64,000 nt of DNA from positions 1,798,001 to 1,862,000 of the forward strand of contig CAVZIK010000006.1 in the NCBI GenBank assembly GCA_963775295.1, given 5' to 3'. Below the pieces are notes generated by a model, which saw only the letters and a list, made by a program, of their open reading frames with translations, was not told where the DNA came from and ran no database searches. This document shows positions 8,743-16,525 of this stretch, one piece after another (position 1 is the stretch's first letter; every line of letters starts with the position of its first letter). Source of the stretch: JAMDEO01 sp963775295 (GTDB lineage Bacteria > Actinomycetota > Thermoleophilia > RBG-16-64-13). Made by a program: the position numbers and the translations under genes.

Positions 8743-9771
8743 CTAGTACGCCCCCTTTCCGAAACTGCAGTCGGGATAACGACAGTCGGTACAGTTGAGA
8801 CAGAGCCCTCCCTGGGCAAGTCTTGTGATATCTCTGCGGGTGATTCGCTCCCCGGCAAGAATGCGGGGCAAGACCAAGTCGAACACACTGATCCGGTTGT
8901 ACATGACACATCCAGGAAGCCCCAGCACCGGGACCTCCGCTCGGTAGGCGAGCATGAACATCGCTCCTGGCAGCGTGGGCGCACCGTAGGTGACTACCTC
9001 CGCGCCTGAGAGACGAATGCCAAGTGGGCTCACGTCGTCGGGGTCCACCGACATGCCGCCCGTCACCGCGATCACGTCGGCTCCCTCGTCGATAAGCCCG
9101 GCGATCTCAGCGGCCACCTGCTCCGCCGAGTCGGAAACGAGCGCCTGACGGATGACCGAGCCTCCGTACTTCTCCACTTTGGCCCGAACGATGGGACCGA
9201 ATTTGTCTGCGATGCGACCCGAACGGACTTCGCTACCCGTGGTGACGACGCCCACCTTCAAGGGTCGGTACGGCGCGACACGCACAACCGGGCCCCGGCA
9301 GGCGCACATCGCTTCGATCCGACCGATCTCCTCCTGAGGAACGACGAGCGGGATGACCCGTGTGCCTCCCAGGACCTTGCCCGCGTGCACAGGCTGGTTG
9401 GAATGGATGGTCGCAAACATCACGTCGCTTGCGTCGTTGATGCTGTCGAGCAGCGCCCCGTCGATCTTGAGCAGCCCAGGCCGCGTCGCCATGAGTTCGA
9501 CCTTACCTTCGCTGGGGCCCTGGAGCGCGACACCATCACCGGCGGCGGCTTGCGCGATGCGCACGGCCGCGTCGTCCTCGTGCACGAATCCGCAAGCCAG
9601 GTCGCACACGAACAAATGCTGCTTACCCATGTCGAGCAAGCGAGGGATGTCATCACCGGTCACGATGTGGCCCTTCTTGAAGGCGCACCCTTTGAACTCC
9701 CCAGGGACTATCTGGGTGAGGTCGTGGAGCAACACCATGCCTTCGGCCTCGTGTACCGGCACGGTCTTCAC
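8743..9771 (-). CDS. Molybdopterin-binding protein (MoeA/CinA-like) with C-terminal Cys cluster
   Basis: The 342-residue protein has the MoCF-biosynthesis fold in its second half, with VGVVTTGSEV near 175, ITGGMSVDPDD-type acidic loop near 240 and PGAMFMLAY/GLPGC later. A shorter N-terminal domain precedes it. It is smaller than a full MoeA, as is usual for the molybdopterin-binding proteins found beside Mo hydroxylases. It ends with the sequence C-L-N-C-T-D-C-R-Y-P-D-C-S-F-G-K, a four-Cys patch that could hold a metal or an Fe-S centre. The start is GTG at 9771 with an AGAGAAG site. It is probably first in the minus-strand operon and handles cofactor maturation for the hydroxylase. Confidence 0.85.
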   Translation of the reverse strand: MKTVPVHEAEGMVLLHDLTQIVPGEFKGCAFKKGHIVTGDDIPRLLDMGKQHLFVCDLACGFVHEDDAAVRIAQAAAGDGVALQGPSEGKVELMATRPGLLKIDGALLDSINDASDVMFATIHSNQPVHAGKVLGGTRVIPLVVPQEEIGRIEAMCACRGPVVRVAPYRPLKVGVVTTGSEVRSGRIADKFGPIVRAKVEKYGGSVIRQALVSDSAEQVAAEIAGLIDEGADVIAVTGGMSVDPDDVSPLGIRLSGAEVVTYGAPTLPGAMFMLAYRAEVPVLGLPGCVMYNRISVFDLVLPRILAGERITRRDITRLAQGGLCLNCTDCRYPDCSFGKGAY

Positions 9772-9858
9772 GCCGGTGTCTTCTCTTTTTCGCTCGGCTC
9801 AGGCATAGTGGTCGACGCTCCGGCCTCGCCTCCGGCAAGTGGACCCGAAAGTGTGCAC

Positions 9859-10389
9859 ATGGCCTTGAACATCAGCATGCCCGCGTATGAATCCATCTCT
9901 TTAAGCATGGCCGATCTGGGTTTGGATAGGGTCCCCGCCCACGAGCGGCAAACGCACATGAGGGAAGCCGTGATCGGTGCACTGTTGAACCGATGTGAGA
10001 TACCGGTGCCCGAGGCCTCTGTCGCTCAACGGGTGGACACCATGGTCGGAAACTTCAAGGCTCGGCTGAGGGAAAACGGTGTGGAATTCGCCGACTACCT
10101 CGTCGACACCAAGAGATCCGAAGAGACACTGCGCGCGCAGTTGCGGGTCATTGCAACCGAAGCCATCAAGAAGGAAGTGGTCCTGTGGCACGTCGCCCAG
10201 GTTGAGGGCATCTTGGTCCAGCCGGCGGAGGTGGACGAACGGGTGGGAGAGATCGCGGGGGTGTGGGGCGGCGACCCGGGTGAAACGAGAACCGCTCTCG
10301 AACGGGAGGGACGCATGCCGCATCTCGTTCAAGAGATCCTCTTTGACAAGGTGAGCGATTTCCTGCTGCTGCGCTGTGTGTACGAGTAG
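9859..10389 (+). CDS. Free-standing trigger-factor C-terminal-domain-like chaperone
   Basis: The 176-residue product reads as a trigger-factor C-terminal (SurA-like helical) domain. It has a stretch like 'R..VI..LL...EIPVPE..V..RV..MV..F...L...G', then LR..LR..A..AIKKEVVLWHVAQVEGI.V...EVDERV, and a C-terminal helix LFDKVSDFLLLRCVYE. The ribosome-binding N domain and the PPIase domain of ordinary trigger factor are absent. ATG at 9859 is the best start, but its ribosome site is poor; a GTG at 9853 is also possible. It lies between the two Mo-enzyme modules and its stop is four bases from that of the convergent C_GCAxxG_C_C gene. A role in holding or folding the large Mo enzymes is inference. 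Confidence 0.75.
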   Translation: MALNISMPAYESISLSMADLGLDRVPAHERQTHMREAVIGALLNRCEIPVPEASVAQRVDTMVGNFKARLRENGVEFADYLVDTKRSEETLRAQLRVIATEAIKKEVVLWHVAQVEGILVQPAEVDERVGEIAGVWGGDPGETRTALEREGRMPHLVQEILFDKVSDFLLLRCVYE

Positions 10390-10393
10390 GCCA

Positions 10394-10828
10394 TCAGAAC
10401 ATCTCCTCGATGATCTCGACGGCGTCTTGGACATATCGGGGGCAGCGTTCTTCGACTAAGCCCGTGCGTCGGGCGTCGTTGAAGCCTTCATCGGTGCTGA
10501 GGTCGCACCCCAGGAGTTGCCGGCAGGAAATGCTTGCATTTCTAGCCTCGAATTCCTGGACAAAGGCTTGTATCAAGGCGTAGGTTCGGGTTTGGCTAAT
10601 CGCGTCGCCCGGGTGGGGCGCACAGGCTTTGAGGCCGATGACCATGAAGGCTCCCGTGACGGCTCCGCATGTGCCTCCCGAACGTCCCATGCCGCCCCCG
10701 AAACCGCAGGAGATCTTCAGCGCAATCTCCGCGTCCAGCCCAGATTCTTCGGCATAAGCGGCGAGCACGGCCTGGGAGCAGTTCAGACCCGACTTGAATT
10801 CGTCCAGAGCGCGTTCGCTTCTCTTCAT
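10394..10828 (-). CDS. C_GCAxxG_C_C family redox protein (DVU_1555-like)
   Basis: The 144-residue protein shows the family signature of spaced cysteines: N-C-S-Q-A-V (Cys17), S-C-G-F-G-G-G (Cys41), G-G-T-C-G-A-V-T-G (Cys54), and C-terminal CRQLLGCD and CPRYVQDAVEII. The family is thought to bind a metal or Fe-S centre and to act in redox processes, with no firm biochemical assignment. The ATG at 10828 follows GGGGGAG at five bases. An upstream in-frame ATG (10918) lacks such a site. It is a recurrent member of the DVU1551-1559 neighbourhood, here transcribed away from the second hydroxylase. Confidence 0.88.
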   Translation of the reverse strand: MKRSERALDEFKSGLNCSQAVLAAYAEESGLDAEIALKISCGFGGGMGRSGGTCGAVTGAFMVIGLKACAPHPGDAISQTRTYALIQAFVQEFEARNASISCRQLLGCDLSTDEGFNDARRTGLVEERCPRYVQDAVEIIEEMF

Positions 10829-11181
10829 AGGTCTCCCCCGAAGCGACGCTTCGGCCGCCGACGGCAAGGTGGTTTCAGCTCGATCCGCTGTTTGAAATAA
10901 TGCCAGATTGTTTGTCATGTAGCAATGCAAATACAACAAATCTGGCGACCGGTCAACCTCGTTGTGATATCGGAAGACTCGGCAAGCGGAATGATCGGTC
11001 CGGTCTCGCGTCCCCGCGGGGCACGACCTGGCGAACACTACTCGGTTGTTGCATCCTGGAGGGCAATGACTTGTTTGATTGGATACAAGTCTGACATGAT
11101 GTGGGTGATATTGGAACGTCGTTCTTGGGGTGAGTCCCCCCATTTCTTTCGTCGCCGGCAGGGCAGAGGAGGCTATGCGTG
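10829..11181. other. Divergent intergenic region between C_GCAxxG_C_C gene and second Mo hydroxylase
   Basis: About 350 bases without a convincing gene. It must hold the promoters for both flanking divergent genes. The plus-strand hydroxylase has a strong GAGGAGG ribosome site at 11166-11172. The only other structure noted is the inverted repeat at 11068-11091, listed separately. Confidence 0.6.
11068..11091. promoter_or_regulatory. Inverted repeat, candidate operator upstream of Mo hydroxylase 2
   Basis: GACTTGT (11068-11074) and ACAAGTC (11085-11091) form perfect 7-base arms around a 10-base A/T-rich spacer, about 90 bases before the hydroxylase start. The geometry fits a dimeric regulator site, possibly for the TetR protein at the end of this operon. 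The binding partner is unproven. Confidence 0.4.
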
Positions 11182-13905
11182 ATGTTGAAGCGAAACCTAT
11201 ACGTCAACGGTGTACTGACTTTGGTGCTTGCCGATCCTAAGAACAGCTTGGCCGATGTCCTGCGAGGACAACTCGGGCTGACCGGCACCAAAGTGGGGTG
11301 CGGGCAGGGTCAGTGCGGGGCCTGCTCGGTGATTCTGGACGGCAAGTTGGTTCGAGCCTGTGTGACCAGCATGCGCCGCATCGCGGACGGGGCCTCCGTC
11401 ACCACCATCGAAGGGATCGGGACTCCCGCGGAGCCACACCCCATCCAACTGGCTCTCGTCAAGAACGGGGCCGCTCAGTGCGGCTTCTGCATGCCCGGTT
11501 TCGTGGTCTCGATCAAGGCCCTCCTCGACGGCAACTCCGATCCCACTCGCGAAGAAGTGCGCAAGTGGTTCCAGGTCCATCGAAATGCCTGCCGCTGCAA
11601 CGGCTACAAGGTGATCGTGGACTCGGTCATGGACGCGGCCAAGGTCATGCGCGGAGAGATGGCGCGTGAAGAACTCGTGTTCAAGATGCCTGCGGACGGC
11701 CGTATATGGGGCACCTCGTATCCGCGGCCCACAGGCGTCGCCAAGGTAACTGGCACGTTGGATTACGGCGCCGACCTTGGTCTGAAGATGCCGCCCGACA
11801 CCCTGAAGTTGGCCTTTGTGCAGGCACAGGTTTCGCACGCCAACATTCTGAGCGTCTACACGAGCGAGGCCGAGAAGATGCCGGGTGTGCACAGGGTCCT
11901 CACGGCCAAGGACGTCAAAGGTCGCAACCGCATCCACGTGCTGCTCACCTTGCCTGGAAACAAGGGCGACGGTTGGGATCGCCCCATTCTGTGCGACGAC
12001 AAGATCTTCAAGATGGGCGATGAGATAGCAATCGTCTGCGCCGACACCGAGGAGCACGCCCGCGCGGCGGCCGAGAAGGTCAAAGTGGAACTCGAAGTCC
12101 TTCCGGCTTACATGAGTGCCCCTGCCGCCATGGCTGAGGACGCCATCGAGATCCATCCAGGGACGCCCAACGTCTACTACGACATGACCATCTCCAAAGG
12201 GGAGGACGCGAAGCCGATCTTGGACGCTGCCCCTTACGTGGTCGAAGGCGACTACTACCTGCAGCGGCAACCGCACCTCACCATCGAGACCGACGTCGCT
12301 CTCGGCTACTACGATGATGAAGGGCGCATCTGCATCCACTCCAAGAGCATTTCCATCCATGAGCACGTTGAAATGATCGCCGAAGGCATGGGCATGCCCG
12401 TGGAAAAGGTACGAATCATCCAAAACCCCGCCGGCGCCACCTTCGGCTACAAGTCCAGTCCAACCATGGAGGCCCTCATCGGCGTGGCGGTTATGGCGAC
12501 CGGGCGTCCGGTGTACGCCCGTTACAACGAGAAGCAGCACCTATTCTGCACGGGTAAGCGTTCGCCGAACTTCATGAGCGTGCGTGTGGGGGCGGACGAG
12601 AAGGGTAAGCTTATTGCCGTTGAGTTCGATTCCACGGTGGATCACGGTCCGTACTCCGAGCTTGGCGACATCACGGCCACTAAGACCGCGGAGACAGTGG
12701 GTGCAGGCTATGATATCGACAACATCCGAGGCAATCTGCACGTGGTGTGCACCAACCATTCCCACGGGGTGCCCTTTCGTAGCTTCGGGTCCGTGGAATC
12801 CTATCTGGCCTTTGAGAGCCTGCTGGACGAATTGGCCGACAAGATGGGCATGGACCCCCTTGAGCTGCGCTACCTGAACGTTTACCGTCCAGGTTCCACC
12901 ACGCCCACTGGTTCTAAGCCTGAGGTCTACCCCTTCCCCGAGATGCTGGACAAGCTTCGGCCGAAGTACAAGGCCTCGCTCGAAAAGGCGAACTGGAACT
13001 CCACGCCGGACGTGAAACGGGGCGTGGGTATCGCTCTCGGTATCTTCCCCTGCGGGTTGGGAGGCCCGGACAACGCGTCGTGCTTCGTCGAGTTGAATCC
13101 CGATGGCTGCGTGACCATCTACCATGCGTGGGAAGAGCACGGCCAGGGGTCCGACATGGGCGTGCTCGGAACGGCGCACGAATCGCTTCTGCCACTGGGC
13201 CTGACGCCCGAGATGATCAGGCAGGTACCCAACGACACAGCGCTCACCCCCAAGGCCGGACCTGCGGCCGCCAGCCGGATGCAGATCATCATGGGCAACG
13301 CTATCAGGGTCGGCTGCGGGCAATTGATAGACGCCATGAGGAAGGCGGACGGCAGCTATCGCACCTACGAGGACATGATCTCCGAGGGCATTGCCACCAA
13401 GTACACGGGCAACTGGACGGCGCCGTGCAGTTTCCCCAACGAAAAGCACCAGGGTGATCTGTACGTGGCCTACCAGTACGGAATCTTCATGGCTGAGGTC
13501 GCGGTGGAGTTGGCTACGGGCAAGACGAAGGTCGAAGCTTTCACGGCCGTGGCGGACATGGGGCAGATCAACAACAAACTCGTGGTCGACGGGCAACTCT
13601 ACGGCGGCATCGCTCAAGGTATCGGCCTAGCCCTCACCGAGGACTTCGATGACCTCGAGAAACACACGACCTTGGCCTCGTGCGGTCTCCCGTACGCGGA
13701 GGACGTTCCGGACGACATCGAGCTCATGTATGTGCAGAGCCCACGGCCACTCGGTCCGTTCGGCGCCAGCGGCTCCGGCGAACTCACTCTTACCGCGCCG
13801 CACGTTGCTATTCTGAATGCGATCAAGAACGCCACCGGTGTGCGGATCACCAGCCTTCCCGCCAGGCCCGACAAAGTCATGGCCGGCCTGAAGGCGCTTC
13901 AATAG
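11182..13905 (+). CDS. Molybdenum hydroxylase, aldehyde oxidoreductase (MOP) type, copy 2
   Basis: A 907-residue paralogue of the enzyme at 5933-8680, with the same single-chain layout. The plant-type ferredoxin has CGQGQCGAC; the second cluster domain has CGFC and CRCNGY; the Mo domains carry GRIWGTSYPRPTG, EEHGQGSDMG and the catalytic-Glu motif GASGSGEL. The usual RAFG.PQ loop is altered to RSFGSVES, and active-site lining segments differ (RYNEKQHLF against EYSYYQHIT), so a different substrate is likely. GTG 11179 and ATG 11182 both fit the GAGGAGG site; ATG is preferred. It leads a plus-strand operon with flavoprotein, zinc ribbon and radical SAM genes. A hairpin follows the stop. Confidence 0.93.
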   Translation: MLKRNLYVNGVLTLVLADPKNSLADVLRGQLGLTGTKVGCGQGQCGACSVILDGKLVRACVTSMRRIADGASVTTIEGIGTPAEPHPIQLALVKNGAAQCGFCMPGFVVSIKALLDGNSDPTREEVRKWFQVHRNACRCNGYKVIVDSVMDAAKVMRGEMAREELVFKMPADGRIWGTSYPRPTGVAKVTGTLDYGADLGLKMPPDTLKLAFVQAQVSHANILSVYTSEAEKMPGVHRVLTAKDVKGRNRIHVLLTLPGNKGDGWDRPILCDDKIFKMGDEIAIVCADTEEHARAAAEKVKVELEVLPAYMSAPAAMAEDAIEIHPGTPNVYYDMTISKGEDAKPILDAAPYVVEGDYYLQRQPHLTIETDVALGYYDDEGRICIHSKSISIHEHVEMIAEGMGMPVEKVRIIQNPAGATFGYKSSPTMEALIGVAVMATGRPVYARYNEKQHLFCTGKRSPNFMSVRVGADEKGKLIAVEFDSTVDHGPYSELGDITATKTAETVGAGYDIDNIRGNLHVVCTNHSHGVPFRSFGSVESYLAFESLLDELADKMGMDPLELRYLNVYRPGSTTPTGSKPEVYPFPEMLDKLRPKYKASLEKANWNSTPDVKRGVGIALGIFPCGLGGPDNASCFVELNPDGCVTIYHAWEEHGQGSDMGVLGTAHESLLPLGLTPEMIRQVPNDTALTPKAGPAAASRMQIIMGNAIRVGCGQLIDAMRKADGSYRTYEDMISEGIATKYTGNWTAPCSFPNEKHQGDLYVAYQYGIFMAEVAVELATGKTKVEAFTAVADMGQINNKLVVDGQLYGGIAQGIGLALTEDFDDLEKHTTLASCGLPYAEDVPDDIELMYVQSPRPLGPFGASGSGELTLTAPHVAILNAIKNATGVRITSLPARPDKVMAGLKALQ

Positions 13906-13924
13906 CACTTTCGGAGCAGTCGGT

Positions 13925-13956
13925 GGGCGGGGTCGGGCCAAAGCTGGGCCCCGCCC
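13925..13956 (+). terminator. GC-rich hairpin between Mo hydroxylase 2 and its Fe-S flavoprotein
   Basis: GGGCGGGG (13925-13932) pairs with CCCCGCCC (13949-13956) 20 bases after the hydroxylase stop. No U-tract follows, so it may be a weak terminator, a pause site or a 3-prime end stabiliser. Its position matches the terminator-like hairpin after the first hydroxylase. Confidence 0.5.
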
Positions 13957-13979
13957 CTCCTCGCTAGGAGGTGACGTCT

Positions 13980-16313
13980 ATGGATAAGGCTCAGCTTCAG
14001 GAATTCGAACGTAGGTGTATTCAGGAAGAGCCTGCCGAGTGTGTCGCCTCGTGTCCTCTTCACGTCGATGCGCGTTCGTTTGTCATCGCAGTCGCCGGCG
14101 GGGCGTGGGATGAAGCCTGGAGGATCTTGCGCAAGACGATGCCCTTGCCTGCGGTGCTCGGCCGTATTTGCGACCACCCTTGCGAGCTGCGTTGCAAGAG
14201 AGGTGAGCTTGGCGATCCCATCCGGATCGGGGCTCTGGAGCGCGCCTGCGTGGGAACGCCGGTCGCTGAGCAACGAATCATGGCCCTGCCGCTCCAGAAG
14301 AAACGGGTCGCGGTAGTCGGCAGTGGACTGTCCGGCCTCGCGGCCGCCTGGGACCTGGGAAGGAAGGGTTGGCCGGTCACGATCTTTGAACGGAGTCACA
14401 CGCTCGGCGGGTTGCTGGCGGGCTTCTCCGAGGAAGAACTGCCACGCGCCGTGATGAACAACGAGTTGGCCACTTTGAAGAAGCTCAGGGTGGAGTTCAG
14501 ACTTGGTGACGTCGCGTCGCTGGCGGAATTACGCCGGGATTTCGACGCCGTTTTCGTGGGATTGGACGTCGATGGTGACGAGCCTGATCTGGCCGCCGCC
14601 GGGCCTATCGACCCGACTACAATGCAAACCGGTTGGCATGATGTCTTCGTCGGGGGCGGCGCCATTACGGTCGCTGAGGGCGCATCAACTCACCGTTCTC
14701 CTATCAAGTGGGCCCTCGACGGTAGGCGCGGCGCCGTCTCGATCGATCGGTTTCTGCTCGGTGTTTCCATGTCCGCGGGACGGGAGAAAGAGGGTCCTCA
14801 GTCCACCCGGCTCTTCGTGAGCCTCGCCGTACGTGAGCTTTCGCCGGCGGTGGTCCCGAACCCCGGGCCGCGTGACTACACTTTGGGAGAAGCCCGGAGA
14901 GAGGCGGATCGATGTCTCCGGTGCGAGTGCCTGGAGTGCGTGAAGGTGTGCGAGTACCTGGACAACTACGGAGCATATCCGCGCCGCTACGCCCGGGACA
15001 TCTATAACAACGCTTCCTTCGTTCACGGCGATCACAAGGCAAACATTCTCATCGACTCGTGCATGCTTTGCGACCTTTGCACGACCGTGTGCCCCGAGGA
15101 TTTCTCCATGCCTGATCTCTGTCTTTCGGCGCGGCGGGACATGTTCGAGCGCGGAAAGATGCCGCCGTCGGCTCATGAATTTGCTCTCGAAGACTACCGC
15201 TGGAGCCACGGCGAGGCCTTCGCGTTCTCGCGTCACCAACCCGGTGCCAACCGTAGCGCATATGTCTTCTTCCCGGGATGCCAATTGCCGGCGTCGAACC
15301 CCGGCCAAGTGGAGCAGGTCTACGAATACCTGCGCAGCAGACTTTCCGGCGGAGTGGGCCTGATGCTCGACTGCTGCGGGGCTCCGGCTCACTGGGCCGG
15401 CAGACAGGAATTGTTCGAACGGGGAGTATCGGACATCGCCGAACGTTGGGAGGAGTTGGGGTGGCCCACGGTCATATTTGCGTGCCCAACCTGTCTGACA
15501 TTGCTCAAGACTCGGTTGCCCGAGGCGAGGACAATATTCTTCACCCAGGTGGTGGAGGAAGTCGGGTTACCGGCGGCAGTCGATGACAGCGTCTCAGGGC
15601 CCGCGACCGGTGAGAGCCCCCCATCTCTTCGCGCGCTTCACGACCCCTGCACGACCCGCCACCAGCAGGGGGTGCTGGAGAGCGTGCGCCGGGTGCTCGC
15701 TCGGGCAGGGCAACCGGTGGAGGAACTCGCGCTCTCGCGAGAGATGACCGAATGCTGCGGGTGGGGCGGGCTCGAGTCCACAGCCAACCCCGAGTTGGCC
15801 AAGAGAGTTGCGGTGAGGCGCGCCGCGGAGAGCGCTCTTGAGTTCGTGACCTACTGCGCCGTCTGCCGCGACAATCTGGCCGCCGTTGGCAAACGGACGG
15901 TTCATCTGTTGGATATCCTGTTTCCCGGCGAGCAGGACTCGGCCGCTCGGCCCAGGCCGGGCTGGTCTGAGCGGAGAGAGAACCGGGCTCGTCTCAGAAG
16001 TCGGTTGCTCTCGACAGTATGGCAGGAAGGAGGCCCACATTTGGAGCCCTGGCTCGTTATTGAACTCCTCATTTCCCCCGAGGTGCGGGACCTTCTGGAG
16101 GTGAGACGGATCCTCGTTGAGGATCTGCAACAGGTCATTCACCACGCCGAGACTACTGGTGAGAAGCTCTGCCACAGTGGGACGAGAAGATTCAAGGCCT
16201 GTTATCGGCCGCGGGCCGTGACGTTCTGGGTGGAGTACTCGCTCCGAGGATCGACGTATGAGGTGCACGACGCGTACTCCCATCGTATGACCGCCGTTAA
16301 GGGAACGCCGTGA
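13980..16313 (+). CDS. GltD-like FAD oxidoreductase with ferredoxin and CCG domains, copy 2
   Basis: A 777-residue homologue of the protein at 3456-5813 with the same order of parts. These are a GltD-type N-terminal Cys region (CIQEEPAECVASCP, then CDHPCELRC), an FAD Rossmann motif VVGSGLSG, ferredoxin motifs CLRCECLECVKVC and CMLCDLCTTVCP, and two CCG segments (FFPGCQ...CCGAPA and HDPC...CCGWGG). The start at ATG 13980 follows AGGAGGTGA; a GTG at 13971 is part of that site and is rejected. The stop overlaps the next GTG as GTGA. It probably exchanges electrons between the second hydroxylase and NAD(P) or another carrier through FAD and several clusters; the direction cannot be read from sequence. 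Confidence 0.9.
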   Translation: MDKAQLQEFERRCIQEEPAECVASCPLHVDARSFVIAVAGGAWDEAWRILRKTMPLPAVLGRICDHPCELRCKRGELGDPIRIGALERACVGTPVAEQRIMALPLQKKRVAVVGSGLSGLAAAWDLGRKGWPVTIFERSHTLGGLLAGFSEEELPRAVMNNELATLKKLRVEFRLGDVASLAELRRDFDAVFVGLDVDGDEPDLAAAGPIDPTTMQTGWHDVFVGGGAITVAEGASTHRSPIKWALDGRRGAVSIDRFLLGVSMSAGREKEGPQSTRLFVSLAVRELSPAVVPNPGPRDYTLGEARREADRCLRCECLECVKVCEYLDNYGAYPRRYARDIYNNASFVHGDHKANILIDSCMLCDLCTTVCPEDFSMPDLCLSARRDMFERGKMPPSAHEFALEDYRWSHGEAFAFSRHQPGANRSAYVFFPGCQLPASNPGQVEQVYEYLRSRLSGGVGLMLDCCGAPAHWAGRQELFERGVSDIAERWEELGWPTVIFACPTCLTLLKTRLPEARTIFFTQVVEEVGLPAAVDDSVSGPATGESPPSLRALHDPCTTRHQQGVLESVRRVLARAGQPVEELALSREMTECCGWGGLESTANPELAKRVAVRRAAESALEFVTYCAVCRDNLAAVGKRTVHLLDILFPGEQDSAARPRPGWSERRENRARLRSRLLSTVWQEGGPHLEPWLVIELLISPEVRDLLEVRRILVEDLQQVIHHAETTGEKLCHSGTRRFKACYRPRAVTFWVEYSLRGSTYEVHDAYSHRMTAVKGTP

Positions 16314-16525
16314 GCGACCTGGGAGGCATAAGCCAGGACGACATGCTCTGGACCTGCTGCCGGTGTTCCGTTGCCATGGAGGTCGGTCCGGTGGAGTTGA
16401 CGTATCTGGGTAATTCGTTTTGGATTGATCTGCCCCGTTGTCCCAAGTGCGGGCTCTACCTCGTCCCCGAAGAATTGGCTACCGGCCGAATGAACGAGGT
16501 GGAACTCTTGCTGGAGGACAAATGA
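16310..16525 (+). CDS. Small zinc-ribbon protein, copy 2
   Basis: A 71-residue homologue of the 3242-3466 protein. It has CCRC near residue 16-19, CPKCG near residue 44-48, and the shared tail L-V-P-E-E-L-A-T-G-R-M-N-E-V-E. It starts with GTG inside the stop of the flavoprotein gene (GTGA) and ends inside the start of the radical SAM gene (ATGA), so all three are translationally coupled. The function is unknown; the pairing with a CCG flavoprotein in both modules is the only clue. Confidence 0.85.
   Translation: MSDLGGISQDDMLWTCCRCSVAMEVGPVELTYLGNSFWIDLPRCPKCGLYLVPEELATGRMNEVELLLEDK

Noticed and set aside
11197..13617. Minus-strand frames opposite Mo hydroxylase 2
   Set aside because: Antisense shadows of a well-conserved gene, rich in His/Val/Asp with no motifs.
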